From contig NZ_JASISZ010000070.1 in the NCBI RefSeq assembly GCF_030063355.1, positions 1-40,136 of the forward strand: 40,136 bases of DNA. The letters run 5' to 3'. The position numbers were made by a program, and so were the translations under genes. Source of the stretch: Streptomyces sp. PH10-H1 (GTDB taxonomy: Bacteria; Actinomycetota; Actinomycetes; Streptomycetales; Streptomycetaceae). Shown here piece after piece: positions 1-8,856 of this stretch. Position 1 is the first letter of the stretch; each line of letters begins with the position of its first letter. Under the pieces are notes generated by a model that did no database searches, was not told the DNA's origin, and saw only the letters and a list, made by a program, of their open reading frames with translations.

Positions 1-134
1 CCCTCAGGCCCTCAGGCCCTCAGGCCCTCAGGCCCTCAGGCCCTCAGGCCCTCAGGCCCTCAGGCCCTCAGGCCCTCAGGCCCTCAGGCCCTCAGGCCCT
101 CAGGCCCTCAGGCCCTCAGGCCCTCAGGCCCTCA
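1..134. repeat. 8-bp tandem repeat, about 17 copies
   Basis: The unit CCCTCAGG repeats head to tail without interruption from the window edge to 134, where it breaks into CTCAGAGCC. It is cut by the window start, so its full length is unknown. The last repeat contains the TGA stop (minus strand) of the nucleotidyltransferase gene. Because the unit is not a multiple of three, readthrough would cycle through all frames. Copy number may vary between strains or assemblies. Confidence 0.95.
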
Positions 135-866
135 GAGCCGCAGGGCAGCCAGCTCCTTGGCGGCCTCGGTGAGGTCCTTCGCCGTGTCGATGGCCCGCCA
201 GTACGCGCCCTGCGGGATCGGAAAGCCGGCCAGCCGGCGCTCGCGTGCGAGCCGGGGAAAGGTGGTGCGTTCATGGTCGCCGAGGTCCGGCAGCAGCCCG
301 GTGAACTCCGGGTCGAAGACATACACGCCCGCGTTGATCAGAAACGGGGAGGGCGGCGACTCGATGAAGTCCAGGATCTGCCCGAACTCATTGGTCTCCA
401 CGGCGCCCCACGGGATCCGGGGGCGGGCCAGCGCCAGCGTGGCGACCGCGGCGCGCTCATGGTGGAACGCGGCCATCTCACGCAGCGAGAAGCGGGTCCA
501 GATGTCGCCGTTGGTGGCGTACCAGGGCTCGTCGGGGCGGGGGAGCGACCGGGCGGCGTACTTGAGTCCGCCGCCTCGGCCCAGCGGCTCCTTCTCGACG
601 ACTGTGGTGACGTTCAGCGGCAGCCGCGCCGAGTCCAGCCACTTCTGGAGTACTTCGGCGAGGTGGCCGCACGAGACGACGGCGTCGGTGACGCCCTCGG
701 CGGCCAGCCAGTCGAGCTGGTGGCCGATGATCGGTGTCCCGGTGCCCGGGATCTCGACCATCGGCTTGGGACGGTCATCGGTATAGGGCCGCAGTCGCGA
801 CCCCTGCCCTCCGGCGAGGAGGACGGCCTGGGTGACGGGAGCAGCGCCGGTCGTCATGCTGGGCAC
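132..866 (-). CDS. sugar-phosphate nucleotidyltransferase (NTP_transferase family)
   Basis: The 244-residue product has the hallmark N-terminal loop LLAGGQGSRLRPYT (residues about 16-29) followed by KPMVEIPG, which bind NTP and sugar phosphate in the GlmU/RmlA/GMP-pyrophosphorylase fold. NGDIW near residue 119 supplies the metal-binding Asp. FLINAGVYVFDPE is the usual NAGxYxF sugar-binding segment. It lacks a C-terminal left-handed beta-helix, so it is a short catalytic-domain-only enzyme that makes an NDP-sugar, with the exact sugar undetermined. The first start is GTG at 866; an ATG at 857 (MTTGAAPV) is equally plausible. It lies alone in the minus-strand core and its stop is embedded in the 8-bp tandem repeat. 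Confidence 0.9.
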   Translation of the reverse strand: MPSMTTGAAPVTQAVLLAGGQGSRLRPYTDDRPKPMVEIPGTGTPIIGHQLDWLAAEGVTDAVVSCGHLAEVLQKWLDSARLPLNVTTVVEKEPLGRGGGLKYAARSLPRPDEPWYATNGDIWTRFSLREMAAFHHERAAVATLALARPRIPWGAVETNEFGQILDFIESPPSPFLINAGVYVFDPEFTGLLPDLGDHERTTFPRLARERRLAGFPIPQGAYWRAIDTAKDLTEAAKELAALRL

Positions 867-941
867 CCTACGGGACCTCGCGGTGACGGCGTCCCCGGAC
901 CGTTGCCCGACTGTCCCCGGACCTCGGGACGCCGGCCGGCA

Positions 942-1355
942 TCAGTAGACGGAGGCGACGCCGGTCGCGAACGAGGTGTCGCAGACCGGGCGCGAGAAGG
1001 ACTGGGCACGCGTCGCGCCGTACTTGGCCACCGCGGCGCGACCGAGCGACCGGGCGATCGAGGTGCAGTACTTCGCGAGCGAGGGCCTGGAGGCCATCTC
1101 CGCCTGGAGGTCGGTCAGGACGACCCCCGCGGACTTCTCCTGGAGTTCGTCCAGCAGGCGGGTGCGCAGCACCTCCTGCGGCTCCTTGGAGGACAGCGCC
1201 ATCTCCGGTTTGTCGTGCGACGCGGTGAGCACCTGGGCTTCGGAGGCCGAGGTCGCCCACGGGACGCGGGTGACGGCGAGGGTCCCGGACAGGACGAGAA
1301 CGACCGGGAGTACGAGCGCGAATGTCTTGCCGATGCGGCGAGCTACCTGGTTCAC
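942..1355 (-). CDS. small exported or membrane-anchored protein of unknown function
   Basis: The 137-residue product starts at GTG 1355. A basic N-terminus (NQVARRIGKTF) is followed by a hydrophobic segment (residues about 12-28, ALVLPVVLVLSGTLAVTR) that acts as a signal peptide or anchor. The mature part is polar and has two Cys (KYCTSIAR and SRPVCDTSF) that could form a disulfide. I do not recognise the family. It is separated from msiK by about 330 bp containing a strong hairpin, so it probably has its own promoter. Confidence 0.75.
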   Translation of the reverse strand: MNQVARRIGKTFALVLPVVLVLSGTLAVTRVPWATSASEAQVLTASHDKPEMALSSKEPQEVLRTRLLDELQEKSAGVVLTDLQAEMASRPSLAKYCTSIARSLGRAAVAKYGATRAQSFSRPVCDTSFATGVASVY

Positions 1356-1562
1356 GCTCGCGATCGTAGCGAGGGGTAATGAATTGGCGACATTTAGTCA
1401 CCCTGGCGGGTGAGGGGAATCGCTGATACGGGTGCGGCCGGTTGACGAACAGAGTCGAAAGGACCGGTGTGTGTAGGTATTTGTCGACACCGGATCGGGA
1501 CCGCGGAACGGCTGCCCATGCGGACCGCGGAACGGGATCGCTGGACGCGGATCGTGGAACGC

Positions 1563-1599
1563 GGAACGGCCGCCCACGCGGTGCGCGGGCGGCCGTTCC
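1563..1599 (-). terminator. hairpin terminator downstream of msiK
   Basis: Perfect 13-bp arms, GGAACGGCCGCCC and GGGCGGCCGTTCC, enclose an 11-nt loop about 90 bp beyond the msiK stop. There is no long T tract, as is common for high-GC actinobacterial terminators. Confidence 0.7.
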
Positions 1600-1634
1600 G
1601 TCGTGCGGGCGGGTGCGCCCCGCCGGTTCTGCGT

Positions 1635-1685
1635 CGGTCGCTGTCAGGCGGTCGCTGTCAGCCGGTCGCTCTGAGCCGGTCGCTG

Positions 1686-1689
<4 letters not shown>
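1635..1689. repeat. 14-bp tandem repeat, 4 copies, at the 3' end of msiK
   Basis: The unit CGGTCGCTGTCAGN occurs four times head to tail (starts 1635, 1649, 1663, 1677; the third has CTCTGAG). The last unit runs into the msiK stop codon region. Together with 1-134, this is a second short tandem repeat abutting a gene 3' end in the same core segment. Confidence 0.85.
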
Positions 1690-2804
<1,115 letters not shown>

Positions 2805-2861
2805 AACTGATGCGCCCCTCACCGGCAGGAACGTGCCGGACGATCCGAGTAAAGGAAGGAT

Positions 2862-2872
2862 TGGTCTAGTCC
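2862..2872 (-). promoter_or_regulatory. candidate DasR-responsive (dre-like) element upstream of msiK
   Basis: On the minus strand the sequence reads GGACTAGACCA, one mismatch from the GGTCTAGACCA core of the dre site bound by the GlcNAc-responsive GntR regulator DasR. It lies about 58 bp upstream of the msiK start, a suitable position for repression. Family knowledge links DasR to sugar uptake; binding here is inferred only from the match. Confidence 0.4.
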
Positions 2873-3017
2873 GCCAGATGCGGACTCTCCGTGACGCTAC
2901 CCGCCGCCTGCGCCTTTGTCAGTAGCCCCTGGTCCGCCAGTTTCCGCTCCCTCGGCACTCCCCGCCTTGAGTACACTTCTCCTGGCCCGCACTCACACCA
3001 CCATGCGCGGGGCCCGC

Positions 3018-3091
3018 GCCCCCTTAGCTCAGCTGGCCAGAGCACCGCTCTTGTAAAGCGAAGGTCGTCGGTTCGAATCCGACAGGGGGCT
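3018..3091 (+). tRNA. tRNA-Thr (anticodon TGT)
   Basis: The cloverleaf folds cleanly. Acceptor GCCCCCT pairs with AGGGGGC, the D arm is GCTC/GAGC, the anticodon loop is CTTGTAA (anticodon TGT), and the T arm CGG-TTCGAAT-CCG is canonical. CCA is not encoded. It is the only complete tRNA in the window and the integration target of the islands to its right. Integration restores the 3' half, so the gene stays intact. Confidence 0.95.
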
Positions 3092-3092
3092 C
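3047..3092 (+). repeat. att core copy 1 (left end of island 1, within tRNA-Thr)
   Basis: This 46-bp stretch from the anticodon loop (GCTCTTGTAAAGCG) to the tRNA 3' end (AGGGGGCTC) is repeated exactly at 18435-18480 and, for 44 bp, at 28364-28407 and 39504-39547, all in direct orientation. This is the classic arrangement for tyrosine-integrase insertion into a tRNA 3' half. Confidence 0.92.
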
Positions 3093-3155
3093 AGCAGTAA
3101 CACGCTGGTCACAGGCCAGTTGGCCGCCGCTCGTCCGGGGGATCTCGGGCGGGCG

Positions 3156-3174
3156 GTACACATTCTGTACACAT
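3156..3174 (+). promoter_or_regulatory. paired GTACACAT motifs, putative integrase arm sites (left)
   Basis: GTACACAT occurs at 3156 and again at 3167, exactly 11 bp (one helical turn) apart, between the att core and the 3' end of the integrase. The same pair, again 11 bp apart, occurs near the other end of island 1 (18313 and 18324). Position and spacing suit arm-type sites for the integrase N-terminal domain. Confidence 0.55.
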
Positions 3175-3187
3175 CTCGGTTTCCTTC

Positions 3188-4452
3188 CTAGGCCGCGAGC
3201 GCCGCACTGTCCGGCTGACGTGCGGCCGGGACGACTGCGCCCTGCCGCTCGGTCAGCCGTTGGATCGCTGTGGCGAAGCGCCGCCGTAGGAGCAGCCGTT
3301 CCCGCTTGGCGTCGAGAACGTCCGCCACCTCGTCGAGCCGGTCGGGCCACAGGTGGCCGTACACGTCCAAGGTCATGGCTGCCGACTTGTGGCCGAGCAT
3401 GAGCTGCACGACCTTGACGTCGGCGCCGGCCGCGATGGCGAGCGAGGCTGCGGTATGCCGAAGCTTGTGCGGGGTGATCCCGAGTCCGCCGAGCCCGGCC
3501 GCGACCACTGCCCGGTCGAACACCCGCGATCGGAAGTTGCGGTACCGCAAGGGCCCGCCTTCCGGTGCGGTGAACAACAGGGCATCGAGTGCGCGCCCCG
3601 TCTGCAGCGGACGCAGCTCCTCGGCGAAGGACCGAGGGATCGGCGCGGACCGCTTCTCGTGGGTCTTCACCGGGCCCAGTTCGAGCTTCCCCTTCACATC
3701 GCTGTACGCCTGCGCGACGCGGATACGGCGGGTATCGACGCTCAAGCGGCCCACCTTGACGGCGATGGCTTCACCCCAGCGGATACCGGAGTAGCCGAGG
3801 ACGAGCACCAGGAGCCGGTACTCACCCGCAGCATCGGCCAGCGCCTCCAGTTGCTCATGGGTGAGATAGACGTGATCGTCATCCTCGTCGGCGCGCGGAA
3901 GGTCGTGCTCGGTGACGGGGCTGACCGCGATGCGGTGCGACTTGACCGCGTGCTTCATGGCGCCGGCGAACACCCGGTAGATCTTCACGATCCTGGCCGG
4001 ACCGAGCATCCGGCCCGAGACCCCCGGCTTCGTGCACAGCTGGTCGACCCATTCGGAGACGTCATCCCAGCGGATCGCCGCGACCTGCCACGTCCCCCAG
4101 TACGGGAGCACGTAGTTGTCGAGCAGTTCGCGGTAGTCGGCCACCGTGCGCCGGCCCTGCTTACGCAACGCCTTGTGCCACTCCTCGGCCACCACCGACA
4201 CGGCGGCCTTGCCCGACTGCGGGTCGCGGTACGAACCCTTGTCGAGGCGCCCGGTGAGTGCTTCTCGGCCTCGGCCTGCGGCAGCTTCTGGAAGGTCAAT
4301 GCCTTCGGCTTGTTGTCCGGCCCGTACCAGCGGACCCGCCAGCGGCCGGGCGCATCACGCTTGCTGCCCGCCTTCTTCGCGACCTTCCACTTCTCCATCG
4401 CCGTCACGTAGTCGGCGTGGTTCGCGCGATCCTCGATCCAGACCCTAGCCAT
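3188..4452 (-). pseudogene. int: tyrosine site-specific integrase, frameshifted
   Basis: The product is a phage/AICE-type tyrosine recombinase of about 420 residues in two frames. The N-terminal arm-binding part (MARVWIEDRANHADY... to PQAEAEK) starts at ATG 4452. The core-binding and catalytic parts follow in another frame from LTGRLDKGSYRDP (about 4258). One missing base at about 4260-4264 explains the break. The catalytic set is intact: Arg in SGIRWGEA, His-Leu-Arg-His in HKLRHTAAS, His in LGHKS and Tyr in TLDVYGHL. There is no slippery heptamer at the break, so this is a mutation or sequencing error rather than programmed shifting. The start overlaps the end of the upstream XRE gene by 8 bp, so the two are co-transcribed. 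Confidence 0.85.
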
Positions 4453-5137
4453 GATCGTCGCCCTTCCGTTCTCTGCGAGCCTTGATCTCATCGGCCTGCT
4501 CACGCATGTTCAGGTAGGTCTTGATCGCGTCCATCGGGACGCCCACATCGAGCGCATGCTGCACAGCGGCCCAAATTGGTCGCAGCGACTCGTCATGCGC
4601 GAAGAGTTCTTCGAACGGCATGTGTGGCACGTGGGGGCGGTTCGTACGTCGGAAGTTCCGGCCGCGCTCGTACATCTCCGGAGAGTCCGGCCACTCCTTC
4701 GCCTCGGCGGACGTGTCGAGCGGACGTTCGCCCGTCGCCCACTGCCAGGCGCGCGATGAACTCGTCGACACCTCCGACGTGATCCCGACTCTCGATTCGT
4801 CTGCCACGGCGGGCAGTAGTAGCGCGTTCGGGCTGACGTCCAGAACCACCGCGAGGGCAACGAGGTCGTCGATGTCCACCCTCCGCTCGCTCCGCTCGAT
4901 CTTCGCGACCGCGGATGGGGCGATCGGCCGGCCGACCCGCTTGAGGCGACCAGCCACGTCGTAGGTCGACAGTCCACGCTTTTCACGCAAGTTGCGCACG
5001 TTGGCGCCCACGGCCTTCGACGTGGGACCCCAGTTCACTGCGCCTCGAACCGCCCGCTGCTCATCAGTCATGCGGATCAGGTTAGGCGTCAGTCGGATCT
5101 TTATCAGTCCCGAAACGTCTGATACGGTCTCTGCCAT
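4445..5137 (-). CDS. XRE-family repressor-like regulator of island 1
   Basis: The 230-residue product has a helix-turn-helix domain at residues about 40-105 (VGANVRNLREKRGLSTYDVAGRLKR ending in IERSERRVDIDDLVALAVVLDVSPNALLLP), then an uncharacterised polar C-terminus. It is divergent from the excisionase gene and co-directional with the integrase, the position of an immunity/maintenance repressor. The longest form starts at 5137. A start at 5071 (MTDEQRAVRG) is possible and would free an upstream inverted repeat (5102-5124) to be an operator. The control role is inferred. Confidence 0.8.
   Translation of the reverse strand: MAETVSDVSGLIKIRLTPNLIRMTDEQRAVRGAVNWGPTSKAVGANVRNLREKRGLSTYDVAGRLKRVGRPIAPSAVAKIERSERRVDIDDLVALAVVLDVSPNALLLPAVADESRVGITSEVSTSSSRAWQWATGERPLDTSAEAKEWPDSPEMYERGRNFRRTNRPHVPHMPFEELFAHDESLRPIWAAVQHALDVGVPMDAIKTYLNMREQADEIKARRERKGDDHG
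5102..5124. promoter_or_regulatory. candidate operator, inverted repeat at the repressor 5' end
   Basis: TATCAG (5102-5107) and CTGATA (5119-5124) form a perfect 6-bp inverted repeat with an 11-bp spacer, between the alternative repressor starts and close to the divergent excisionase promoter region (5138-5191). This is a plausible autoregulatory site. The evidence is only symmetry and position. Confidence 0.3.
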
Positions 5138-5191
5138 GGCTCCACTGTAGGGTCATCTGAACCTAAAAACAACTCATGCGAGGCGGTAAAA

Positions 5192-5398
5192 GTGGCCGAC
5201 GAGCTTCTGACCCCCAAGCAGGTCCACGCCGACTACGGCTTCAATCCGCAGACCCTCGCCAACTGGCGATGGATGAGCATGGGCCCCGACTTCATCAAGA
5301 CGACCCCGGGCAGAGCGGGGCGGATCAAGTACCGCCGCTCGGCCATCGAGAAGTGGCTCGACGCCCAGACCGTCGGAACCGGGGGCGCCGCAGCATGA
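5192..5398 (+). CDS. xis: excisionase-like helix-turn-helix protein
   Basis: The 68-residue product starts at GTG 5192, just after AGGCGG. The segment LLTPKQVHADYGFNPQTLANWRW is a winged-helix/AlpA-type DNA-binding motif, and GRIKYRRSAIEKWLDAQ is the typical C-terminal wing of small recombination directionality factors. It is the first gene of the rightward operon, divergent from the repressor and integrase, and its stop overlaps the next start (ATGA). By position it should bend att DNA for excision. Confidence 0.8.
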   Translation: MADELLTPKQVHADYGFNPQTLANWRWMSMGPDFIKTTPGRAGRIKYRRSAIEKWLDAQTVGTGGAAA

Positions 5399-5655
5399 CC
5401 GTGAACGCAAAGATGGGCCGGCTGGTACCCGGCCCATCTCAGGGATCGCTCTTCGCGGCGGGCGGAGAGGCGGACACCAAAGTACCGCGCCTCCCCGCTG
5501 CCAGACCAGTAGTCGTCGTCACCGCCGGCCGTATCGAGTACGCGGCCCGCTGCCCGCAGTGCCGGGACTGGCACCGCCATGTATCGCTCGGTGAAAAGCG
5601 GGCGCCGTGCGGAGCCGTGTACGAGCTGCAGCCCCGCCGCGGGAGGGTCGCATGA
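5395..5655 (+). CDS. small zinc-ribbon-like protein of unknown function
   Basis: The 86-residue product starts at ATG 5395, overlapping the excisionase stop. The C-terminal half holds ARCPQCRDWHRHV and a later Cys in KRAPCGAVYEL, an arrangement able to bind zinc. The N-terminal half is Gly/Ala/Pro-rich. It overlaps the following gene by 4 bp, so it is translationally coupled within the early operon. The function is unknown. Confidence 0.7.
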   Translation: MTVNAKMGRLVPGPSQGSLFAAGGEADTKVPRLPAARPVVVVTAGRIEYAARCPQCRDWHRHVSLGEKRAPCGAVYELQPRRGRVA

Positions 5656-6062
5656 CCGACTCCTCCGAGGACGTGACCGCGCTCTGGGCAGCCACCCTCG
5701 CGCTGTACGACACCAAGGACTTTCCCGAGTACGGAAGCCCGGCATGGCGGGCCCTGCCGCCCGACAGTCCCCACCGTCTCGCCTCCGTCCTGGAGGCCGC
5801 CGAGCAGTGGCGGCGGCACCAGGCCGAGCAGTGGCGACTCGACAGCCTCGACCCGCACGACTGGTACGCCGAGGTCTTCGGCCACGCCCGCGCCGAGGCA
5901 TCACGGCTCGTCGCGCTCCGCCGGATCGGCGCCGTAACGGCGGCGCGTACGAAATTCGCCGAGCCTCACCAGCTGCAAGCCACCCCGGGCTGGCCGCCCG
6001 TCCGCATCCCCGGCGGCGGCGGCCGGTACCTCACCTACACGAATCAGGAGGTAGCCGCGTGA
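5652..6062 (+). CDS. DUF2742-like protein
   Basis: The 136-residue product starts at ATG 5652 (TDSSEDVTALWAATLALYD). The pattern YGSPAWRALPPDSPHRLASVLEAAEQW resembles DUF2742, a family I associate with the phiRv1/phiRv2 prophage-like elements of Mycobacterium tuberculosis. The assignment is from memory of the motif, not a search. It sits between the excisionase module and the DUF927 ATPase, the same neighbourhood as in phiRv elements. The start overlaps the gene before and its stop overlaps the gene after by 4 bp each. Confidence 0.6.
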   Translation: MTDSSEDVTALWAATLALYDTKDFPEYGSPAWRALPPDSPHRLASVLEAAEQWRRHQAEQWRLDSLDPHDWYAEVFGHARAEASRLVALRRIGAVTAARTKFAEPHQLQATPGWPPVRIPGGGGRYLTYTNQEVAA

Positions 6063-7792
6063 CTGACGATCAGACCGACGAGCAGTCGGCCGACGGCTTC
6101 GGAGAAAGCCTCCTCCGCATCGTGCACAACGAAGGTGACGAAGCAGCGGTCAAGTACCGGTGCCCGACCGGCTACCGCGTCAACCACAGCGGCGTCTGGG
6201 CAGTGAAGGAGACCAAAGACGGAGAGATCCTGATCCGGGTCACCTATGCGCCGCTCATCGTCCGCGCAATCTTTACCGACCCCGACGGAGACCAAACGGT
6301 AGAGCTCGCCTGGACGGACCGCGGCAGGGTCGTTACCCGCATCGTGGCCCGCTCGATCGCCAAGCGTGGCCGCCACCTGGTCGCCGCCCTCGGTGACGCC
6401 GGCCTGCCCGTGATCGAGGCCGACTCCAAGCAGGTTGAACGGTGGCTCGCCGCCCTGGAGTCGATCAACCGCAATGCCATCCCGCGCTTCTACCTTGCCC
6501 GGCGACTGGGCTGGCAGGAGGACGGCACATTCGTCACCTCGCAGGAGACCCCGCATCGGGTCGAGGTGAAGTTCGACGAGCAGAAGCCCGCGCTGGCCGC
6601 GCATGCCCCTGCTGGGACGTTCGAGGGCTGGCAGGCGGCAATCAAGCGCATGGAGTCTTATGCGTCCGCGCAGATGGCGTTGTACGCCTGCCTTGCCGCT
6701 CCGCTGCTGCAGATCGTCGGCGTCGACTCGTTCACCGTGGATATCAGCGGCCGGTCAACGCGCGGAAAGACCACGGCCGCCGCGGCGGGTATGAGTTTGT
6801 GGGCTGACCCCAGCGAGCGATCCGACGGAATGTACTCGTGGCGCACGACCATGTTGGCGCTGGAGAAGCGGCTCAACCTTGTCAACGGACTGCCGGTCGT
6901 GGTCGACGAGACCAAGCTCGTCAAGGACCCCGAGTTTGTCCATGGGGTGCTGTACCAGATCCCCAAGAACCACGGTCAAGCCCGCGGCGGCGGCTGGCCG
7001 TCCGGGCTGGCTTGGCGCACGGTCATGGTGTCCACTGGCGAGCAGTCCGTGTTGACGTTCACCACCGATCAGGGCGCGGGAGCCCGAGTGCTGTCCGTTA
7101 AGTCAGCACCCTTCGGAACCGACGGACCGGAGTCGGCCGCCGCCGCGGTCGAGGTACGGGACGGGTGCGCCGAAAACTTCGGCGTGGCCGGTCCCCGCTT
7201 CGTCGAGAAGCTGCTCGACCAGCTCGCTGGCGGTGGCAAGAAGACGATCGTGGCCCGTCACAAGGCACTGACAGAGGCGCACAAGTACAGCAGCGACATG
7301 AGTGCCCGCCGGGCCCCTATGGTGGCCGCCCTGGCGCTTGCCGCCGAGCTCGGCCACATGTGGGGCATCGTGCCCTTTCCCTCTCCGGACGCAGCCGTCT
7401 GGGCCCAGATCTTCGCGGTATCTGATCAGACGGACAATCGCGGCGAGATGGCCCTCGACGTAGTCCGCGAGTACGTCGCATCCCACCGCCGGGAACTGTG
7501 GGGCCCGTACACCGAGAACGATCCGCCGTTCGGCGGATGGATCGGCAGGGAGATCACGGTCGACGAGCGGCCCACCATTGCCCTCCTGCCGGAGCGGTTG
7601 AAGGAGACGCTGCGGAAGGCGAACTACGACCTTGACTCGGTGATCTCCAGTTGGCGGGAGAGCGGTCACTTGGTCGAGAGCGCTTCCTACCGGCCGCCTT
7701 ACCTCCTTGGCCGGAACCTCAACGGCTCCAAGGTGCGCCTGTACGTCTTCAACCCGGCCGTGTTCGCCACGGATTCCGAGGACGGAGAGTGA
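6059..7792 (+). CDS. DUF927-domain ATPase, putative replication primase/helicase
   Basis: The 577-residue product starts at GTG 6059, overlapping the previous stop. The central region has Walker A GRSTRGKTT (residues about 231-239) and a Walker-B-like VVVDETK (Asp/Glu about 283-284), followed by sensor-type segments (GGWPSGLAWRTVMVSTGEQ). This is the layout of DUF927 proteins, helicase-like ATPases that often replace RepA/primase in small phages, satellites and plasmids. It is the largest gene of the early operon and the best candidate for the replication initiator. An array of palindromes (7839-8020) directly downstream may be its origin. Confidence 0.8.
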   Translation: MTDDQTDEQSADGFGESLLRIVHNEGDEAAVKYRCPTGYRVNHSGVWAVKETKDGEILIRVTYAPLIVRAIFTDPDGDQTVELAWTDRGRVVTRIVARSIAKRGRHLVAALGDAGLPVIEADSKQVERWLAALESINRNAIPRFYLARRLGWQEDGTFVTSQETPHRVEVKFDEQKPALAAHAPAGTFEGWQAAIKRMESYASAQMALYACLAAPLLQIVGVDSFTVDISGRSTRGKTTAAAAGMSLWADPSERSDGMYSWRTTMLALEKRLNLVNGLPVVVDETKLVKDPEFVHGVLYQIPKNHGQARGGGWPSGLAWRTVMVSTGEQSVLTFTTDQGAGARVLSVKSAPFGTDGPESAAAAVEVRDGCAENFGVAGPRFVEKLLDQLAGGGKKTIVARHKALTEAHKYSSDMSARRAPMVAALALAAELGHMWGIVPFPSPDAAVWAQIFAVSDQTDNRGEMALDVVREYVASHRRELWGPYTENDPPFGGWIGREITVDERPTIALLPERLKETLRKANYDLDSVISSWRESGHLVESASYRPPYLLGRNLNGSKVRLYVFNPAVFATDSEDGE

Positions 7793-7838
7793 CATCGCTC
7801 CCATCCTCGACAGAAAACACCCTCTCTCCCGGCCCCAA

Positions 7839-8020
7839 GTGCGTACCCCCTCTCGTATTTGGCGTTTCAGCAGGTCAATGGCTATGGGGCAGGGGTACGC
7901 AGCCGTGCGTACCCCTGGGGTTCGATGCCAGGGGGTACGCAGCCGTGCGTACCCCCTGGCGGTCTTGCATATCCGCAGTTCAGTGCGCCTATAGACCTCC
8001 CCGATGCCGGGGGTACGCAC
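7839..8020. repeat. palindrome array (GGGTACGCA/TGCGTACCC), candidate origin or operator
   Basis: Two strong palindromes share the centre GCCG. One at 7890-7917 has 12-bp arms (CAGGGGTACGCA) and one at 7927-7960 has 15-bp arms (GCCAGGGGGTACGCA). Their centres are 40 bp apart. Single half-sites flank them in inverted orientation: GTGCGTACCCCC at 7839 and GGGGGTACGCAC at 8009. The array fills the gap between the DUF927 gene stop and the next gene. This suits a replication origin with initiator sites or a multi-operator control region. The second palindrome could also act as a terminator. Confidence 0.8.
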
Positions 8021-8076
8021 CTTCCCGGATCAGAGAGCCCGTAATTCCACCACGCAGCACCTAGGAGTGACAGACC

Positions 8077-8604
8077 GTGCCCAAGACCCGATTCCCGGCC
8101 GCGCAGAAGGCCATCGAAGCCATGACACCGAGGGAACTCCTCCTCGAGGCCATGATGCTTGCCACCTCGAGGACCGAAGTCCTGCAAGCCCTCGCCATCG
8201 AACTCCTGCACCGCAGCGGCATCGACGGCACCCAGCCGACTGACGGCCACCGATTCGAGGCCGTCACCCGCGAAACCGCATTCCCTGCCTTGCAGAAGGC
8301 CATGGAGGAGATGACCGCGAGCAAGCGCGCTGCCGCCGCCCAGGTCCTCGCTGACGGCAGTAACCCGCTTTTGCAAGCCCTCAGCGCGGAGCTGCGCAAC
8401 GCCAACGCGGTTGACGCCGCCGAGCAGGCCGCCCGCGACATCCAGCGCCTCGAGCATCACCGCGCCCGGATCGCCGCCATCGAGGCGACCCTGCCGGCCC
8501 CCGGAAGCCCCGCCGAACACGAGCAGGCCACTCAACTCCGGGACCAGGCATGGGCACACCACGACCGTGAATCCCGCATCGACGACATCCCGCCCGCTGC
8601 ATAA
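8077..8604 (+). CDS. hypothetical helical protein with internal duplication
   Basis: The 175-residue product starts at GTG 8077 behind AGGAG (8062). It contains two related copies of about 45 residues, FPAAQKAIEAMTPRELLLEA... and FPALQKAMEEMTASKRAAAA..., each ending in LLQAL/VLQALAIEL-type helices. A charged helical tail follows (RLEHHRARIAAIEATLP). No known family is recognised. It lies immediately before the capsid gene, where a scaffold or prohead protease is often found, but there is no protease motif, so a scaffolding role is speculative. Confidence 0.65.
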   Translation: MPKTRFPAAQKAIEAMTPRELLLEAMMLATSRTEVLQALAIELLHRSGIDGTQPTDGHRFEAVTRETAFPALQKAMEEMTASKRAAAAQVLADGSNPLLQALSAELRNANAVDAAEQAARDIQRLEHHRARIAAIEATLPAPGSPAEHEQATQLRDQAWAHHDRESRIDDIPPAA

Positions 8605-8629
8605 CCCCCTCAACGACGCCCCGACCGGC

Positions 8630-8702
8630 TAGAATTACCCCCGAGTGCACGAACGTCCCGTCGCCCTCTCGGTCACCACGGTGGAGACCAAACCGAGAAG
8701 GG
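8630..8702 (+). promoter_or_regulatory. candidate promoter and structured leader of the capsid gene
   Basis: A TAGAAT (8630-8635) resembling a -10 hexamer lies 22 bp after the previous stop. About 220 bp of untranslated sequence then precede the capsid start. The leader contains a hairpin at 8664-8702 (CCCT-CTCGGT pairing with ACCGAG-A-AGGG) with an inner CACC/GGTG stem. No clear -35 is visible. A separate late promoter is plausible. Confidence 0.35.
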
Positions 8703-8856
8703 TCGACCGGAACAGCATTCGTACGTCACGCCGTCCGACCCGTGGATTCGGGAACGACGGCCGCGCACCGGTCCTGGATGGGGCTCAACCGGCCGCGCAA
8801 TACCCCACACCGCGTGAAGACGACCGCGGCCCACCCAAAACCTTCGGGAGAGCCCC

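Noticed and set aside
4240..4275. Programmed ribosomal frameshift in the integrase
   Set aside because: No slippery heptamer, no downstream pseudoknot and no known precedent in this family; a simple one-base loss explains it.
7839..8020. CRISPR array
   Set aside because: There are only two full repeats, they are palindromes with a shared centre, the spacing is 10 bp and no cas genes are nearby.
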